A stretch of 64,000 nucleotides of DNA from Kolteria novifilia. Lineage in GTDB: Bacteria; Planctomycetota; Planctomycetia; Kolteriales; Kolteriaceae. Positions 45,580 to 53,587 of the stretch are shown piece after piece. The notes under the pieces were generated by a model. That model did no database searches. It saw nothing but the letters and a program-made list of their open reading frames with translations, and had not been told where the DNA came from. The stretch lies in assembly GCA_007748055.1 (NCBI GenBank), contig CP036279.1, positions 5,208,001 through 5,272,000 on the forward strand, written 5' to 3'. The first letter of the stretch is position 1, and each line of letters opens with the position of its first letter. A program made the translations under genes and the position numbers.

Positions 45580-46281
45580 GTGCCGGTAACGATCGAGGCG
45601 GATAACATCATTCGGGGATTCGGAACGGGGGACCTGCGAACCATCGCGGTTCGAGGCGTTTCGATCACCCTCGAAGCGGGCCAAATGACGTTGCTCATGG
45701 GCCCTTCCGGTTCGGGCAAGTCGACCCTCTTGGCGATTCTCTCGGGGCTTCTTCACCCAGACGAGGGTCGTGTCTCTGCGCTTGATGCCGATATTTGGAA
45801 GATGTCCGATTACCAGCGCGAAGCCTTTCGGCGCCGGTATTGCGGGTTCATCTTCCAGGGATACAACCTCTTTCCGGCCCTAACGGCGCAGCAGCAATTA
45901 GAGATCGTGTTACAATGGGGCGGCAATGTCCCAAAGAAGCAGGCAGCCTCGATGGCGCTTCAAACGCTTGCTTCACTCGACCTTCGTGATAAGGCACATT
46001 TGCGGCCCGCGGAGCTTTCTGGAGGAGAAAAGCAGCGCGTGGCGGTCGCTCGAGCATTGGTCAAGGAACCCTCGTTGGTCTTCGCCGACGAGCCGACCTC
46101 GGCCCTGGACTGGGAGCATGGTCGCCAAGTGGTCGACCTGCTCCACGAAGCGGCTCACAAACGCGACGCGACGATTCTGGTCGTTTCTCACGATCCGCGG
46201 TTGATACCTCTTGCCGATCGAGTGCTGAATCTCGAAGACGGCAAACTCTGGGACGGCGACGAACCCACACCCGCGATCTGA
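45580..46281 (+). CDS. ABC transporter ATP-binding protein, LolD/DevA type
   Basis: A 233-residue ATPase. GPSGSGKST (Walker A, about 43-51), FIFQGYNLF (Q loop), ELSGGEKQR (signature, about 144-152) and VFADEPTSALD (Walker B) are all present in the MacB/LolD style. I start it at GTG 45580, with AAAGGAA 8 nt upstream; the open frame runs back to 45412 but that extension is Arg/Pro/Gly rich without family character. With the next two genes it makes a tripartite DevBCA-like exporter, known from cyanobacterial heterocyst glycolipid export, so lipid or glycolipid export is likely but unproven. Confidence 0.9.
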   Translation: MPVTIEADNIIRGFGTGDLRTIAVRGVSITLEAGQMTLLMGPSGSGKSTLLAILSGLLHPDEGRVSALDADIWKMSDYQREAFRRRYCGFIFQGYNLFPALTAQQQLEIVLQWGGNVPKKQAASMALQTLASLDLRDKAHLRPAELSGGEKQRVAVARALVKEPSLVFADEPTSALDWEHGRQVVDLLHEAAHKRDATILVVSHDPRLIPLADRVLNLEDGKLWDGDEPTPAI

Positions 46282-46329
46282 CGCGAACACGTCGGATCCC
46301 CCCGATGCTCCGAGCGTCGGGACCTAGCG

Positions 46330-46405
46330 CCGACGCCGCAAGGGTCGGCAACGAACCGACGCCGCAAGGGTCGGCAACGACCGACGCCGCAAGGGTCGGC
46401 AACGG
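46330..46405. repeat. Three tandem 25-bp repeats before the HlyD-like gene
   Basis: Copies of CCGACGCCGCAAGGGTCGGC + AACGA at 46330-46354, 46356-46380 and 46381-46405, with only one extra base between the first two. CCGAC and GTCGG pair around a short loop in each. It lies 50 bases upstream of the adaptor start codon, between two genes of one exporter operon. Confidence 0.85.
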
Positions 46406-46454
46406 ACTCGGACGACGAATCTCGTTCGCCTCCGACAACGGAACAACGCTCAGC

Positions 46455-47633
46455 ATGAAGGATGCATGGCGCATGCGCAACGCCTCGAAACTCTTTCTCG
46501 TCGCCGGAATTGCCGGCGTCGCGGCCATCTCCTTCGGCCTCTCACGCTCCGAGGACATTCGCTCCTTCGTCGCCCAAACCGCTCGCGCCGACAACCAATC
46601 GGGTGGTCGCTACGCTCCCAACAATCCCGATTCCAACGCGCCGGGTCCTCCCTCGGCCAAGAACATCCGCGTCGTCGCCTTTGGAAACGTCGACGTGCTC
46701 GCGGGAACGACTCCGCTGAACGTCCCCTCGATCGGCCAAGTCGAGAAAATCTTTGTCAGGGAAGGCCAGCAGGTCAAAAAAGGCGATCCGCTGGTCCAGC
46801 TCAATATTGACGCCGCCAAAGCGACCCTGCTCCGGGCCAAAGCCGCCGTGACCGAAGCGAAGGTTCAACTCTCCGAGGCCAAGCAGGCCCCCGCGAATCA
46901 CGGACTGCTTGTCGAATTGCAGCAACAAGCGATCATCGCCGCGCAAGCCCAGCAGGACGCGCAAGCAAGCCAAGTCGAGAAGCTTAAGAACCTCGTCAAG
47001 GACGAAGCCTTCAGCCAGGAGAACTACAACGGGGCCAAGTCGCAGCTTCGCCAGCTCGAGTCGGCCACCCGCGCCGAGGAACTGAAGCTCAAGCAGCTCC
47101 GGCTCCTCAACCCCGAGGACAAGGTCTCCCTGGCCGAGGCCGCTCTCTCGGCCGCCGACGCGAACGTGACCCTCGCCCAAGTCAACTTGGACAACCAGAC
47201 ACTGACCGCTCCCGAGGACGGAGCGATCCTCCGGGTGCAAGTCTCCGTCGGCCAGATCCTCGGGAAGAATCAAACGCAACCGAACATCTGGTTCTGCCCC
47301 GACGGCAAGCGGATCGTTCGGGTGCAAGTCAATCAAGAGTTCGCCAACCGCGTTCACACTGGCATGAAGGCGGAAGTCTTCGACGACGACAATCGCAACG
47401 CGAGTTGGACCGGGACCCTCACCCGCGTCTCTGACTGGATCGGGCCGAAACGGACGATCCTACCCGATCTGTTCCAAACCGACGACGCACGAACGCTCGA
47501 GTGCATCGTCACGCTCGACGACAACCAGCCCGAGGTCCGTATCGGCATGAAGATGCGGGTCGAACTCTGGACGCCTGATGCCGAAACGCTGGCCGGAAGC
47601 AGCCCTCGCGGCGGAACGAGCACGAAGAAATAA
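46455..47633 (+). CDS. HlyD/DevB-type membrane fusion (adaptor) protein
   Basis: A 392-residue adaptor. A single membrane anchor (LFLVAGIAGVAAISFGL, about 14-30) is followed by a lipoyl-like half-motif (about 82-115, GQVEKIFVREGQQVKKGDPL), a long coiled-coil hairpin (about 120-230, rich in Ala, Gln and Glu) and a second lipoyl half (TAPEDGAILRVQVSVGQIL, about 250-268). It should bridge the inner-membrane ABC unit to the outer membrane. It is the second gene of the exporter operon; the ATG at 46455 lies after three short repeats. Confidence 0.88.
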   Translation: MKDAWRMRNASKLFLVAGIAGVAAISFGLSRSEDIRSFVAQTARADNQSGGRYAPNNPDSNAPGPPSAKNIRVVAFGNVDVLAGTTPLNVPSIGQVEKIFVREGQQVKKGDPLVQLNIDAAKATLLRAKAAVTEAKVQLSEAKQAPANHGLLVELQQQAIIAAQAQQDAQASQVEKLKNLVKDEAFSQENYNGAKSQLRQLESATRAEELKLKQLRLLNPEDKVSLAEAALSAADANVTLAQVNLDNQTLTAPEDGAILRVQVSVGQILGKNQTQPNIWFCPDGKRIVRVQVNQEFANRVHTGMKAEVFDDDNRNASWTGTLTRVSDWIGPKRTILPDLFQTDDARTLECIVTLDDNQPEVRIGMKMRVELWTPDAETLAGSSPRGGTSTKK

Positions 47634-47657
47634 CCCCTCGCTTCGACGTGGAGTGTC

Positions 47658-48776
47658 ATGCAGTACGCGCTGCGCACGATTTGGTTCGAACGTAAACGCT
47701 TCATCCCGGGCATCGTCGCCGTCGCCTTCAGTGCGGTCTTGATCGCACTGCAGACCGGCATCCTCCTGGGACTCATTGGCGTGGTCAGCGTTCCGATCGT
47801 CAATTCCAAAGCCCAGATCTGGATTGGCTACAAGGACACCCTCTCGGTCGACCTTGGCCGGCCCATCCCGACGCGCTACGCCGAGTACGTCTGGGCCAAC
47901 CCCAACATCGAAACCGTCAACGAGTACGTTCAGTCCTTCACCTTTTGGACGACCACCAGCGGACAGAACGAACTGGCGATCGTGATGGGAACGAACGTCT
48001 CACCCGAGAGCATCGGCCCGGTCGACCAGCTCGATCCGGAGGAACTCGTCTACTTGACCGAACCGGGCTCGATCGTCGTCGACCGAAACGACGCCGACCG
48101 GCTCGAGGCGAGCGAACTCGGTTCGACCGGCGAGTCGTTCGGACGCCGGCTTCGCATCGTCGGCTTCGTCCCCGACATGGGGAGCATCTCCGGCCCCTAC
48201 CTGCTCTGTTCGCTCAGCACCGCCCGCATGATCCTGCGGATGCCCGAGGACAAGACGACGTACTTGCTCGCGACCGTCAAGGATCCGACCAAAGTCGATC
48301 AAGTGATCGATGAACTCAACGCCGCCTTTCCCGACTTCACCGCCTTCGAGGCCGAGCGGTTTTCCACCCGGTCGAAGATGCACTGGTTGACGAAGACCAA
48401 GGCGGGGATCGCGATCGGCTTCGTCGCTCTCTTGGGACTCGCCGTCGGCGCGTCGGTGACGAGCCAGACGCTCTACGCGGCGACCGTCGCTTCGATCCGG
48501 GAACTCGCGGTGCTTCGAGCCCTCGGCATCCCCGGTTGGCGGATCTCGGTCTACGTACTACAGCAGGCGATCATCGTCGGGATTCTCGGCCTGGTGACCT
48601 CCGGGCCGGTCGCGTACGCGTTGGCTCAACTGGCTCGTCGTTTGGGAACGCACGCCACGCTGCCGACTTGGCTGATCACGAGCACCATCGTCGTGACGCT
48701 GACGATGTCGCTCTTCTCCGGGTTGATCGCGCTGCGCTCACTCAAGCACGCCGAACCCGCCTCGCTCTTGAGGTAG
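47658..48776 (+). CDS. ABC transporter permease, FtsX-like (DevC/MacB type)
   Basis: A 372-residue protein. A short cytoplasmic N-terminus and membrane helix (about 13-42) precede a large extracytoplasmic domain (about 45-245), then three helices (about 253-278, 295-322 and 335-360), the FtsX/MacB topology. It partners the ATPase at 45580 and adaptor at 46455, 24 bases after the latter, so this is a complete DevBCA-like exporter. Substrate is unknown. A dense patch of repeats starts directly after the stop. Confidence 0.88.
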   Translation: MQYALRTIWFERKRFIPGIVAVAFSAVLIALQTGILLGLIGVVSVPIVNSKAQIWIGYKDTLSVDLGRPIPTRYAEYVWANPNIETVNEYVQSFTFWTTTSGQNELAIVMGTNVSPESIGPVDQLDPEELVYLTEPGSIVVDRNDADRLEASELGSTGESFGRRLRIVGFVPDMGSISGPYLLCSLSTARMILRMPEDKTTYLLATVKDPTKVDQVIDELNAAFPDFTAFEAERFSTRSKMHWLTKTKAGIAIGFVALLGLAVGASVTSQTLYAATVASIRELAVLRALGIPGWRISVYVLQQAIIVGILGLVTSGPVAYALAQLARRLGTHATLPTWLITSTIVVTLTMSLFSGLIALRSLKHAEPASLLR

Positions 48777-48783
48777 ACGCACT

Positions 48784-48826
48784 TCTGCTCCCCCTTGTCC
48801 AAGGGGGAGATAGAGGGGGTCTTCTC
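48784..48826. repeat. Palindromic C-family element after the permease gene
   Basis: CTCCCCCTTGTCCAAGGGGG is an inverted repeat with CCCCCTTG and CAAGGGGG arms. AGATAGAGGGGGTCTTCTCG follows, then CTCCCC again. It is related to the tandem array at 49361-49515 and starts 8 bases after the permease stop. Confidence 0.7.
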
Positions 48827-48883
48827 GCTCCCCCGTTGTCAAACCAAGGGCGCCAACCCTGGTGGGTTCGGCCGGGGAGATAG

Positions 48884-49245
48884 GACTACCGTCGCCCCTT
48901 CGGGGCTCGATCCGAATCCTCTCCATTCCAGGGGTTTCACCCCTGGCTAGTGACCGGCGCCGCTTCGCGGCTGAACTCAGACACTGCGGAAGTTGCGATC
49001 ATCTGGCAGTCGCTCTCGACCATCGGTTCGGGAATCTTGCTCCCTTCACGAACCCAGATTGACGAGACTACCGTCGCCCCTTCGGGGCTCGATCCGAATC
49101 CTCTCCATTCCAGGGGTTTCACCCCTGGCTAGTGACCGGCGCCGCTTCGCGGCTGAACTCAGACACTGCGGAAGTTGCGATCATCTGGCAGTCGCTCTCG
49201 ACCATCGGTTCGGGAATCTTGCTCCCTTCACGAACCCAGATTGAC
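48884..49245. repeat. Perfect tandem duplication of 182 bases
   Basis: The segment starting GACTACCGTCGCCCC at 48884 recurs at 49066 with no visible difference over 180 bases; the offset is 182 bases. Each copy contains GGGGTTTCACCCCTGGCTAG and CCGCTTCGCGGCTG, pieces that look like further short hairpins. No gene-like frame spans the pair. Confidence 0.9.
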
Positions 49246-49360
49246 CTACGGAACGAATTTGCCGAGCTTGGCTTATCGGTGGAAGGGGATTCACCATCTC
49301 ACTCCCTGCGTCGCCCATCGAGAGATGAACCTACCGACGAGACCGACCCCCCCTCTTTCC

Positions 49361-49515
49361 CCCCTTGGACAAGGGGGGAAAAATGAGGCTCACCCCTTGG
49401 ACAAGGGGGGGAAAATGAGGCTCACCCCTTGGACAAGGGGGGGAAAATGAGGCTCACCCCTTGGACAAGGGGGGATGTCGTTGGTGACTCCCCTTGGACA
49501 AGGGAGATGTCGTTG
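49361..49515. repeat. Family C array of palindromic units
   Basis: Five units centred on CCCCTTGGACAAGGGG, a palindrome with 7-base arms. Unit starts at 49361, 49393, 49425, 49457 and 49490 give a period of 32-33 bases, with linkers such as GGAAAATGAGGCTCA. Unit linkers are near identical, so there are no unique spacers and this is not a CRISPR. It ends about 85 bases beyond the SDR stop at 49601. Confidence 0.88.
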
Positions 49516-49600
49516 TTGCTCTCGTTCGGCAAGGCCGGACGCTGGCAAAGAAGGGCAAGCCTCCAATTGCAAACGGCCAACCTTGGTTGGAGCCGTTCCC

Positions 49601-50386
49601 CTACGTGGCGTTGCCGAGCGTCTGGGTGATGCCGCCGTCGATCTCGATGACTTGACCGCAAACGAAGTCCGAAGCGGGCGACGCGAGAAAGAGTGCCAAG
49701 TCGGCGATCTCGACCGGCTCGCCGAAACGCCCCATCGGAATCCGATCGAGCATTGGACCACTCTTCGCGGGGTCGCTCCAGACCTGCTTGCCCATGTCGG
49801 TCATCACAACCGTCGGGGCGATGACGTTGGCTTGGATGTTGTGACGGGACCACTCGGCGACCATCACCGCGTTGAGCATCTGTAGTCCACCCTTGGAGGC
49901 GCAATAGGCGCCATGGTTCGGCAACCCACGAACACCCGCGACCGACGAGATGCTGACAATCTTGCCACTCCCTTGTTCGATCATCCTCGGAGCCAACTCG
50001 CGTGCGAGAAGAAAGGGAGCCCTCAGGTTGATCGCCATCGTCTCGTCCCAATGGTCGATCGTCGCCTCGCGTAGCGATTCGAGGTGAACGATGCCCGCGT
50101 TGTTGACGAGGATGTCGATCGCGCCGAAGTGCTCGAGCGCCGTGGACGCCGCTTCGCGCGGACCTTCCGTCGTGCCGAGATCGGCGGCGATCACCAATGC
50201 CTGGCGGCCCCCAGCCTCCACCGTCGCTTTGGTCTGGTGGAGGCCTTCTTCATCACGGGCGACGAGGGCGACATCGGCGCCGGCCTCGGCGAAGAGGGTC
50301 GCGATCTGGGCGCCCAAGCCACGAGAGGCTCCCGTGACGAGCGCCCGTTTTCCGATGAGGGAGTGCCGCTCGACGTAGTTGGCCAT
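49601..50386 (-). CDS. Short-chain dehydrogenase/reductase (SDR, classical type)
   Basis: A 261-residue classical SDR. TGASRGLG (about 18-25) binds the nucleotide, NNAG (about 94-97) stabilises the fold, the catalytic Ser lies in VSISSVAG and Tyr/Lys in YCASKGG (about 160-166). Closest in style to glucose 1-dehydrogenase or FabG-type oxidoreductases, but substrate is not determined. Leftward, with repeat arrays on its 3' side and the inverted E repeat on its 5' side. Confidence 0.9.
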   Translation of the reverse strand: MANYVERHSLIGKRALVTGASRGLGAQIATLFAEAGADVALVARDEEGLHQTKATVEAGGRQALVIAADLGTTEGPREAASTALEHFGAIDILVNNAGIVHLESLREATIDHWDETMAINLRAPFLLARELAPRMIEQGSGKIVSISSVAGVRGLPNHGAYCASKGGLQMLNAVMVAEWSRHNIQANVIAPTVVMTDMGKQVWSDPAKSGPMLDRIPMGRFGEPVEIADLALFLASPASDFVCGQVIEIDGGITQTLGNAT

Positions 50387-50451
50387 GCCGCCGTTTCCCT
50401 ACCTCAAGGTGGTTGTGGTGGGTCAAGCCCCACCCTGCTCCCCGACTAGGC

Positions 50452-50550
50452 ATCGTCTCAAAAGTCGGCTCTAGCTTCGGCTGGCTACGTCGGCGCGGGA
50501 CTTTGTCGGTCTGCATCGACGAATCCAGCGGACTCGCCTGCTTCGCCCTT
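50452..50550. repeat. Family E repeat, left copy (inverted partner at 54176)
   Basis: The sequence from TCGTCTCAAAAGTCGGCTCT to GCCTGCTTCGCCC recurs in reverse complement at 54176-54275 with about 85 percent identity by eye (for example CGGGACTTTGTCGG is shared). It is non-coding and lies about 65 bases upstream of the SDR start. Confidence 0.75.
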
Positions 50551-50659
50551 CTCTTCCCGCACCAACTCGCTGAGCCTCGGGCAAGCGATCTACTTTGGAA
50601 ACGATGCCTCGTGCCGCGTCAAACGCTCGATTTCGGGTTGTGAACCAACGATCACTTCT

Positions 50660-50689
50660 CACTGGCTGACCAGCAGCCAGTACCACCCG
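50660..50689. repeat. Family A hairpin repeat
   Basis: CACTGGCTG-ACCAG-CAGCCAGTA: a 9-bp arm with one end mismatch. It ends 22 bases beyond the stop of the leftward peroxiredoxin-like gene at 50712. Confidence 0.78.
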
Positions 50690-50711
50690 AACTCTTGGAT
50701 CTGGCAAAGCA

Positions 50712-51467
50712 CTACTTGCTCGAACCCTTTTTGAGTTCCTTGACCGCATCCACGACGTCGGCCGGCTCGGCCCGCGCGCTGTAGTCGGCGTTCAGATAGG
50801 CGTGATGGATCTTCCCATCTTGACCGATCACGTAGGTCGCCGGGAGTGGCAGTTCGTTGGAGTCGTCGCCGTTCTGCTCCTGGAGCTTGACGAACTTGTC
50901 GTAAATCGTCGCGACGTCCTCGGGCAGCTTGAAGACGATGCCGTAGTCCTCGGCGACTTTGTTGCCCAAATCGCTGACGACGTCGAACTGGAGTTCCTGC
51001 TTCTCCTTGGTCGAGAGCGACTTGTCAGGCAGTTGCGGCGAGATCGCGATCAGCGTCGCGCCTTGCTCTTCGAATTCGGGCAGCGCCTTCTGCATCGCAC
51101 GCAGTTGCAAGTTGCAGTATGGGCACCAACCGCCGCGGTACCACTGCAACACGACCGGGCCCTTCTTGAGCTGTTCGGAGAGCCGGACCTTCTCGCCGGC
51201 GGCGTTGGTCAGCTCGAAGTCGGGAGCGGCATCACCCGCTCTCTTGGCATTTTTCTCGATGCCGGTGGCGCGAACCTTGTCGACGCCATCCTTGAAGGCC
51301 TTGAGGACTTCCGGGGGCATGCGCTTGCCAGCTTGCTGCTTCAGCGTCTGGAGCTGCTGCTGGAGCGACGCATCGCCCGAGGAAGCCTCCTGCGCCGCCG
51401 CGGGCACTCCACCACCGACCGCCACCAGTCCAACACCCAAGAGAGACGTCATGAGAAACGATCGCAT
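50712..51467 (-). CDS. Peroxiredoxin-like (AhpC/TSA, thioredoxin-fold) exported protein
   Basis: A 251-residue protein. The ATG at 51467 has AAGGAG 8 nt upstream. A Sec signal peptide (MRSFLMTSLLGVGLVAVGGG, cleavage near AAAQE) precedes a helical Gln/Lys-rich region (about 28-75) and a thioredoxin fold. The motif GGWCPYCNL (113-121) with Cys115 and Cys118 is the CxxC of the 'peroxiredoxin-like' AhpC/TSA branch, which differs from standard peroxiredoxins in having both cysteines near each other. It probably reduces peroxides or disulfides in the periplasm. It is leftward and alone. Confidence 0.85.
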   Translation of the reverse strand: MRSFLMTSLLGVGLVAVGGGVPAAAQEASSGDASLQQQLQTLKQQAGKRMPPEVLKAFKDGVDKVRATGIEKNAKRAGDAAPDFELTNAAGEKVRLSEQLKKGPVVLQWYRGGWCPYCNLQLRAMQKALPEFEEQGATLIAISPQLPDKSLSTKEKQELQFDVVSDLGNKVAEDYGIVFKLPEDVATIYDKFVKLQEQNGDDSNELPLPATYVIGQDGKIHHAYLNADYSARAEPADVVDAVKELKKGSSK

Positions 51468-51520
51468 CGGCTCACTCCTTCGCGAAATCGACCCCGATTT
51501 ATTGACTCTTCGGTCATTAT

Positions 51521-52216
51521 TTACGGGAAGCGACCGACCCGGCAAGAGCGACGTCCCTCGGAGATCGCTTCCTCGTCGCGGTGCTTCATCATCTCTTCAA
51601 ACTGCTCGCGAGGCGTCAGCAAGCTCAGGATGATGCCCAAACCGTCGTTGGGAATCGAACGATCCCCTTCGCGGACGGGCATCGGGATGAGGTTGAGCAC
51701 TCCCCCCACCGTCGCCGCCAACGCCAAACTCTGGAGCGTGATGACCCATGCGTCCGTCGACGATCGCAACAGGTCCGCGCCCAGGATCGCGTAGATCACC
51801 GCCACTAGCAGCAACTCGACGCCCGGGCCCGCGAAGTAGATCAACGCGTTCTCGACGTTGGGCTGGCGAATGCGGGTTGGCACGGTGCGGACGAACCCGA
51901 CCAGCGGGATCATGCGCAGTTCGACCGAGGTCCCTCCAATGGTCCATTGCCCAAGGACACTTCCCATGCCGACGACCGTTTTGAGGACACGCCACCCGAG
52001 CGCGTGCGCGACGACGGCGTGGGCGGCCTCGTGAAGCGCCACCAGCGGCATCCAGAAAAGGAGAAAGAGCAGAGCGGTCAGCTTGATCGGTTGAAAATTG
52101 ACCGCGATGTCGGCGACGAAGAAACCGAGGAGGATCAGCGAGAAGACAACGAGCATCCAGCGCTCGCTCGACGTGGCGGGGGGCTTCTCGTCGTTGGCGT
52201 CGAATCGTTCCGGCAT
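51521..52216 (-). CDS. M50-like site-2 protease family membrane metalloprotease
   Basis: A 231-residue protein with about five hydrophobic segments. LHEAAHAVVAH (61-71) gives the zinc HExxH (His62, Glu63, His66), and the later membrane segment NLIPMPVREGD (about 182-192) recalls the N-P-D motif of M50 proteases, though the Asp is displaced. The ATG at 52216 is chosen because GAGGAGG lies upstream; an in-frame GTG at 52237 lies inside that site. Members may cut regulatory membrane proteins or be inactive. It sits 53 bases upstream of the peroxiredoxin-like gene. Confidence 0.75.
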   Translation of the reverse strand: MPERFDANDEKPPATSSERWMLVVFSLILLGFFVADIAVNFQPIKLTALLFLLFWMPLVALHEAAHAVVAHALGWRVLKTVVGMGSVLGQWTIGGTSVELRMIPLVGFVRTVPTRIRQPNVENALIYFAGPGVELLLVAVIYAILGADLLRSSTDAWVITLQSLALAATVGGVLNLIPMPVREGDRSIPNDGLGIILSLLTPREQFEEMMKHRDEEAISEGRRSCRVGRFP

Positions 52217-52648
52217 GGGCGTCGTCGGCCTCCTCACGATTTGCGTCCTCGGGGTGATGCTATCGAATCGGCTCCTTGTTTCCTTGGGGGCCTTGGCGAC
52301 GCTGGCGTGGCGGTAGCGATTCGAACGATTCTCCGGCCGGCGCGTGATCTTCCCGCAGGGTTTTCCACGGTCGCCCCGCCGCCGACAGTTCGCCCTGCTT
52401 GCACCCCTCGACCAGCTTCCATGGCCGTCACGGCCTCACCTCGAGTTTGCCGGAAGAGTGCCAGTCCTTGCGAAGGACGCTAAATGAGCGCGGCGCACTT
52501 GGCCGATGAGGGATGGGGCCGGGGAATGCTCGGCCAACCGATCAGGCTCGCGCCAGAGCTGCATGTCCGCTCGCGAGCTCGAAATCACGATCAACGGATA
52601 GAGGTGGTTCAACCAACCGCCAACAACATCAAGGACGGAGCCGGAGCG
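52217..52648. other. Intergenic stretch between divergent genes
   Basis: About 430 bases between the M50 gene and a short rightward membrane peptide. A 33-codon hydrophobic frame (52215-52316, rightward) begins opposite the M50 start; I do not count it as a gene. No clear promoter or hairpin. Confidence 0.4.
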
Positions 52649-52774
52649 ATGCACCCGATTGCCCTTCTGCTGCTCATCATGCTCGGAACCCTCGGATTGA
52701 CCGCGCTGGCGGGGTTGGCGTGCCGGTCGCTGTATGAAGTTCCCGTTTGGCGTCGCCGGGCCCCTCTTCCCTAG
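52649..52774 (+). CDS. Short membrane peptide
   Basis: A 41-residue peptide with an ATG at 52649 preceded by GGAGCCGGAG. It has one hydrophobic stretch (ALLLLIMLGTLGLTALAGLA) and a basic C-terminus (RRRAPLP), the pattern of a single-pass membrane peptide. No family recognised; plausible because of the ribosome binding site and topology, but short. Confidence 0.45.
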   Translation: MHPIALLLLIMLGTLGLTALAGLACRSLYEVPVWRRRAPLP

Positions 52775-52822
52775 TGTTCTGATCCCACTTGAGATTGGCG
52801 TTCGTGCAACCCAAACGCTTTG

Positions 52823-53587
52823 TCACTGGCTGATAAGCAGCCAGTGGCCCCCCAAGACTTCGATGGACCCGTGCACTAGTGCATCATCCATTCTTAATTT
52901 AATTTTTGGGTAGAGTCGGGCCAGTTTGGTGCGTGCTTCGTCGATTTGTAGTTGCCAGTCGACGCCGCGCTGCTTCTGGTTGGTCTGATCGGACCAAGCC
53001 CCGATTTCGTCTCGTAATTCGTCGAGTTCGCCGACGCGTCGACCGGTCAGACACTGTCGTGTCATCGCGCTCAGTTCGCATTCGGCGACGTTTAGCCAGC
53101 TCCCATGCTTCGGAGTGTAGACGAACGTGATTCGCTTGACATAGGCACGTGCCACGGCAGGCTCAAACAACTCGTAGAACGCTCCCTTGGTGTGGGTGTT
53201 TAGGTTGTCGAGAACCAGCGTCACTTGCTGGCAATCGGCGTAGCGAGTGTCGAGCAGTTGCGCGACCTCTTGCGCCCAATCAACCTTGGTGCGTTGCGAC
53301 CTGGCCGTCGCTTGGCGAAAACCTGAAAGCGGCTCGCTGAACATGAAGATGCTCGCCGTTCCGTTTCGTTCATACTCGTAATCGACTCGCTTGGGATGGT
53401 CCTTGGCAGCTTCAATCGGCTGCCTTGTTTCTTTGATCAGCTGGACCGGTTGCTCGTCCATGCAAATGACCGGATGGTCTGCATCGTAGGGTCTTTCATA
53501 GGTTTCGAGGACTTCCTCCATGCAAGCGACGAACTCAGCGTCGTTCTCGGGGGGGATCACCCAATAGTCGATCATACGCTTGGTCAT
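52823..53587 (-). CDS. IS630-type transposase, orfB (catalytic domain)
   Basis: A 254-codon frame starting at ATG 53587 (ATGA overlap with the orfA stop at 53584-53586). It has the DDE core: VICMDEQP (Asp44), VTLVLDNLNTHT (Asp127) and GSWLNVAE (Glu169). The frame opens upstream through the A8 run at 53592-53599, so a -1 slip would also fuse it to orfA. Downstream it passes through the terminal repeat of the element and ends at 52823 in the neighbouring family A repeat, so the last about 20 codons are not part of the element. Confidence 0.85.
   Translation of the reverse strand: MTKRMIDYWVIPPENDAEFVACMEEVLETYERPYDADHPVICMDEQPVQLIKETRQPIEAAKDHPKRVDYEYERNGTASIFMFSEPLSGFRQATARSQRTKVDWAQEVAQLLDTRYADCQQVTLVLDNLNTHTKGAFYELFEPAVARAYVKRITFVYTPKHGSWLNVAECELSAMTRQCLTGRRVGELDELRDEIGAWSDQTNQKQRGVDWQLQIDEARTKLARLYPKIKLRMDDALVHGSIEVLGGHWLLISQ
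52824..52852. repeat. Family A hairpin repeat beside an IS630 insertion
   Basis: CACTGGCTG-ATAAG-CAGCCAGTG-GCCCC: a full 9-bp stem. It lies 49 bases past the small membrane peptide stop at 52774 and 24 bases left of the IS630 end. The transposase orfB frame ends in it. Confidence 0.85.

Noticed and set aside
48862-49244. Two overlapping short frames with the same peptide in the duplicated segment
   Set aside because: They arise from the 182-bp tandem duplication and repeat-derived sequence; no start signal or domain.
29239-49515. CRISPR arrays at the family B and C repeat clusters (period 29-33)
   Set aside because: The linkers between repeats are nearly the same within each array, so no unique spacers exist, and no cas genes are in the window.
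52215-52316. 33-codon hydrophobic rightward frame opposite the M50 start
   Set aside because: It overlaps the M50 ribosome binding site on the other strand, has no binding site of its own and may be chance.
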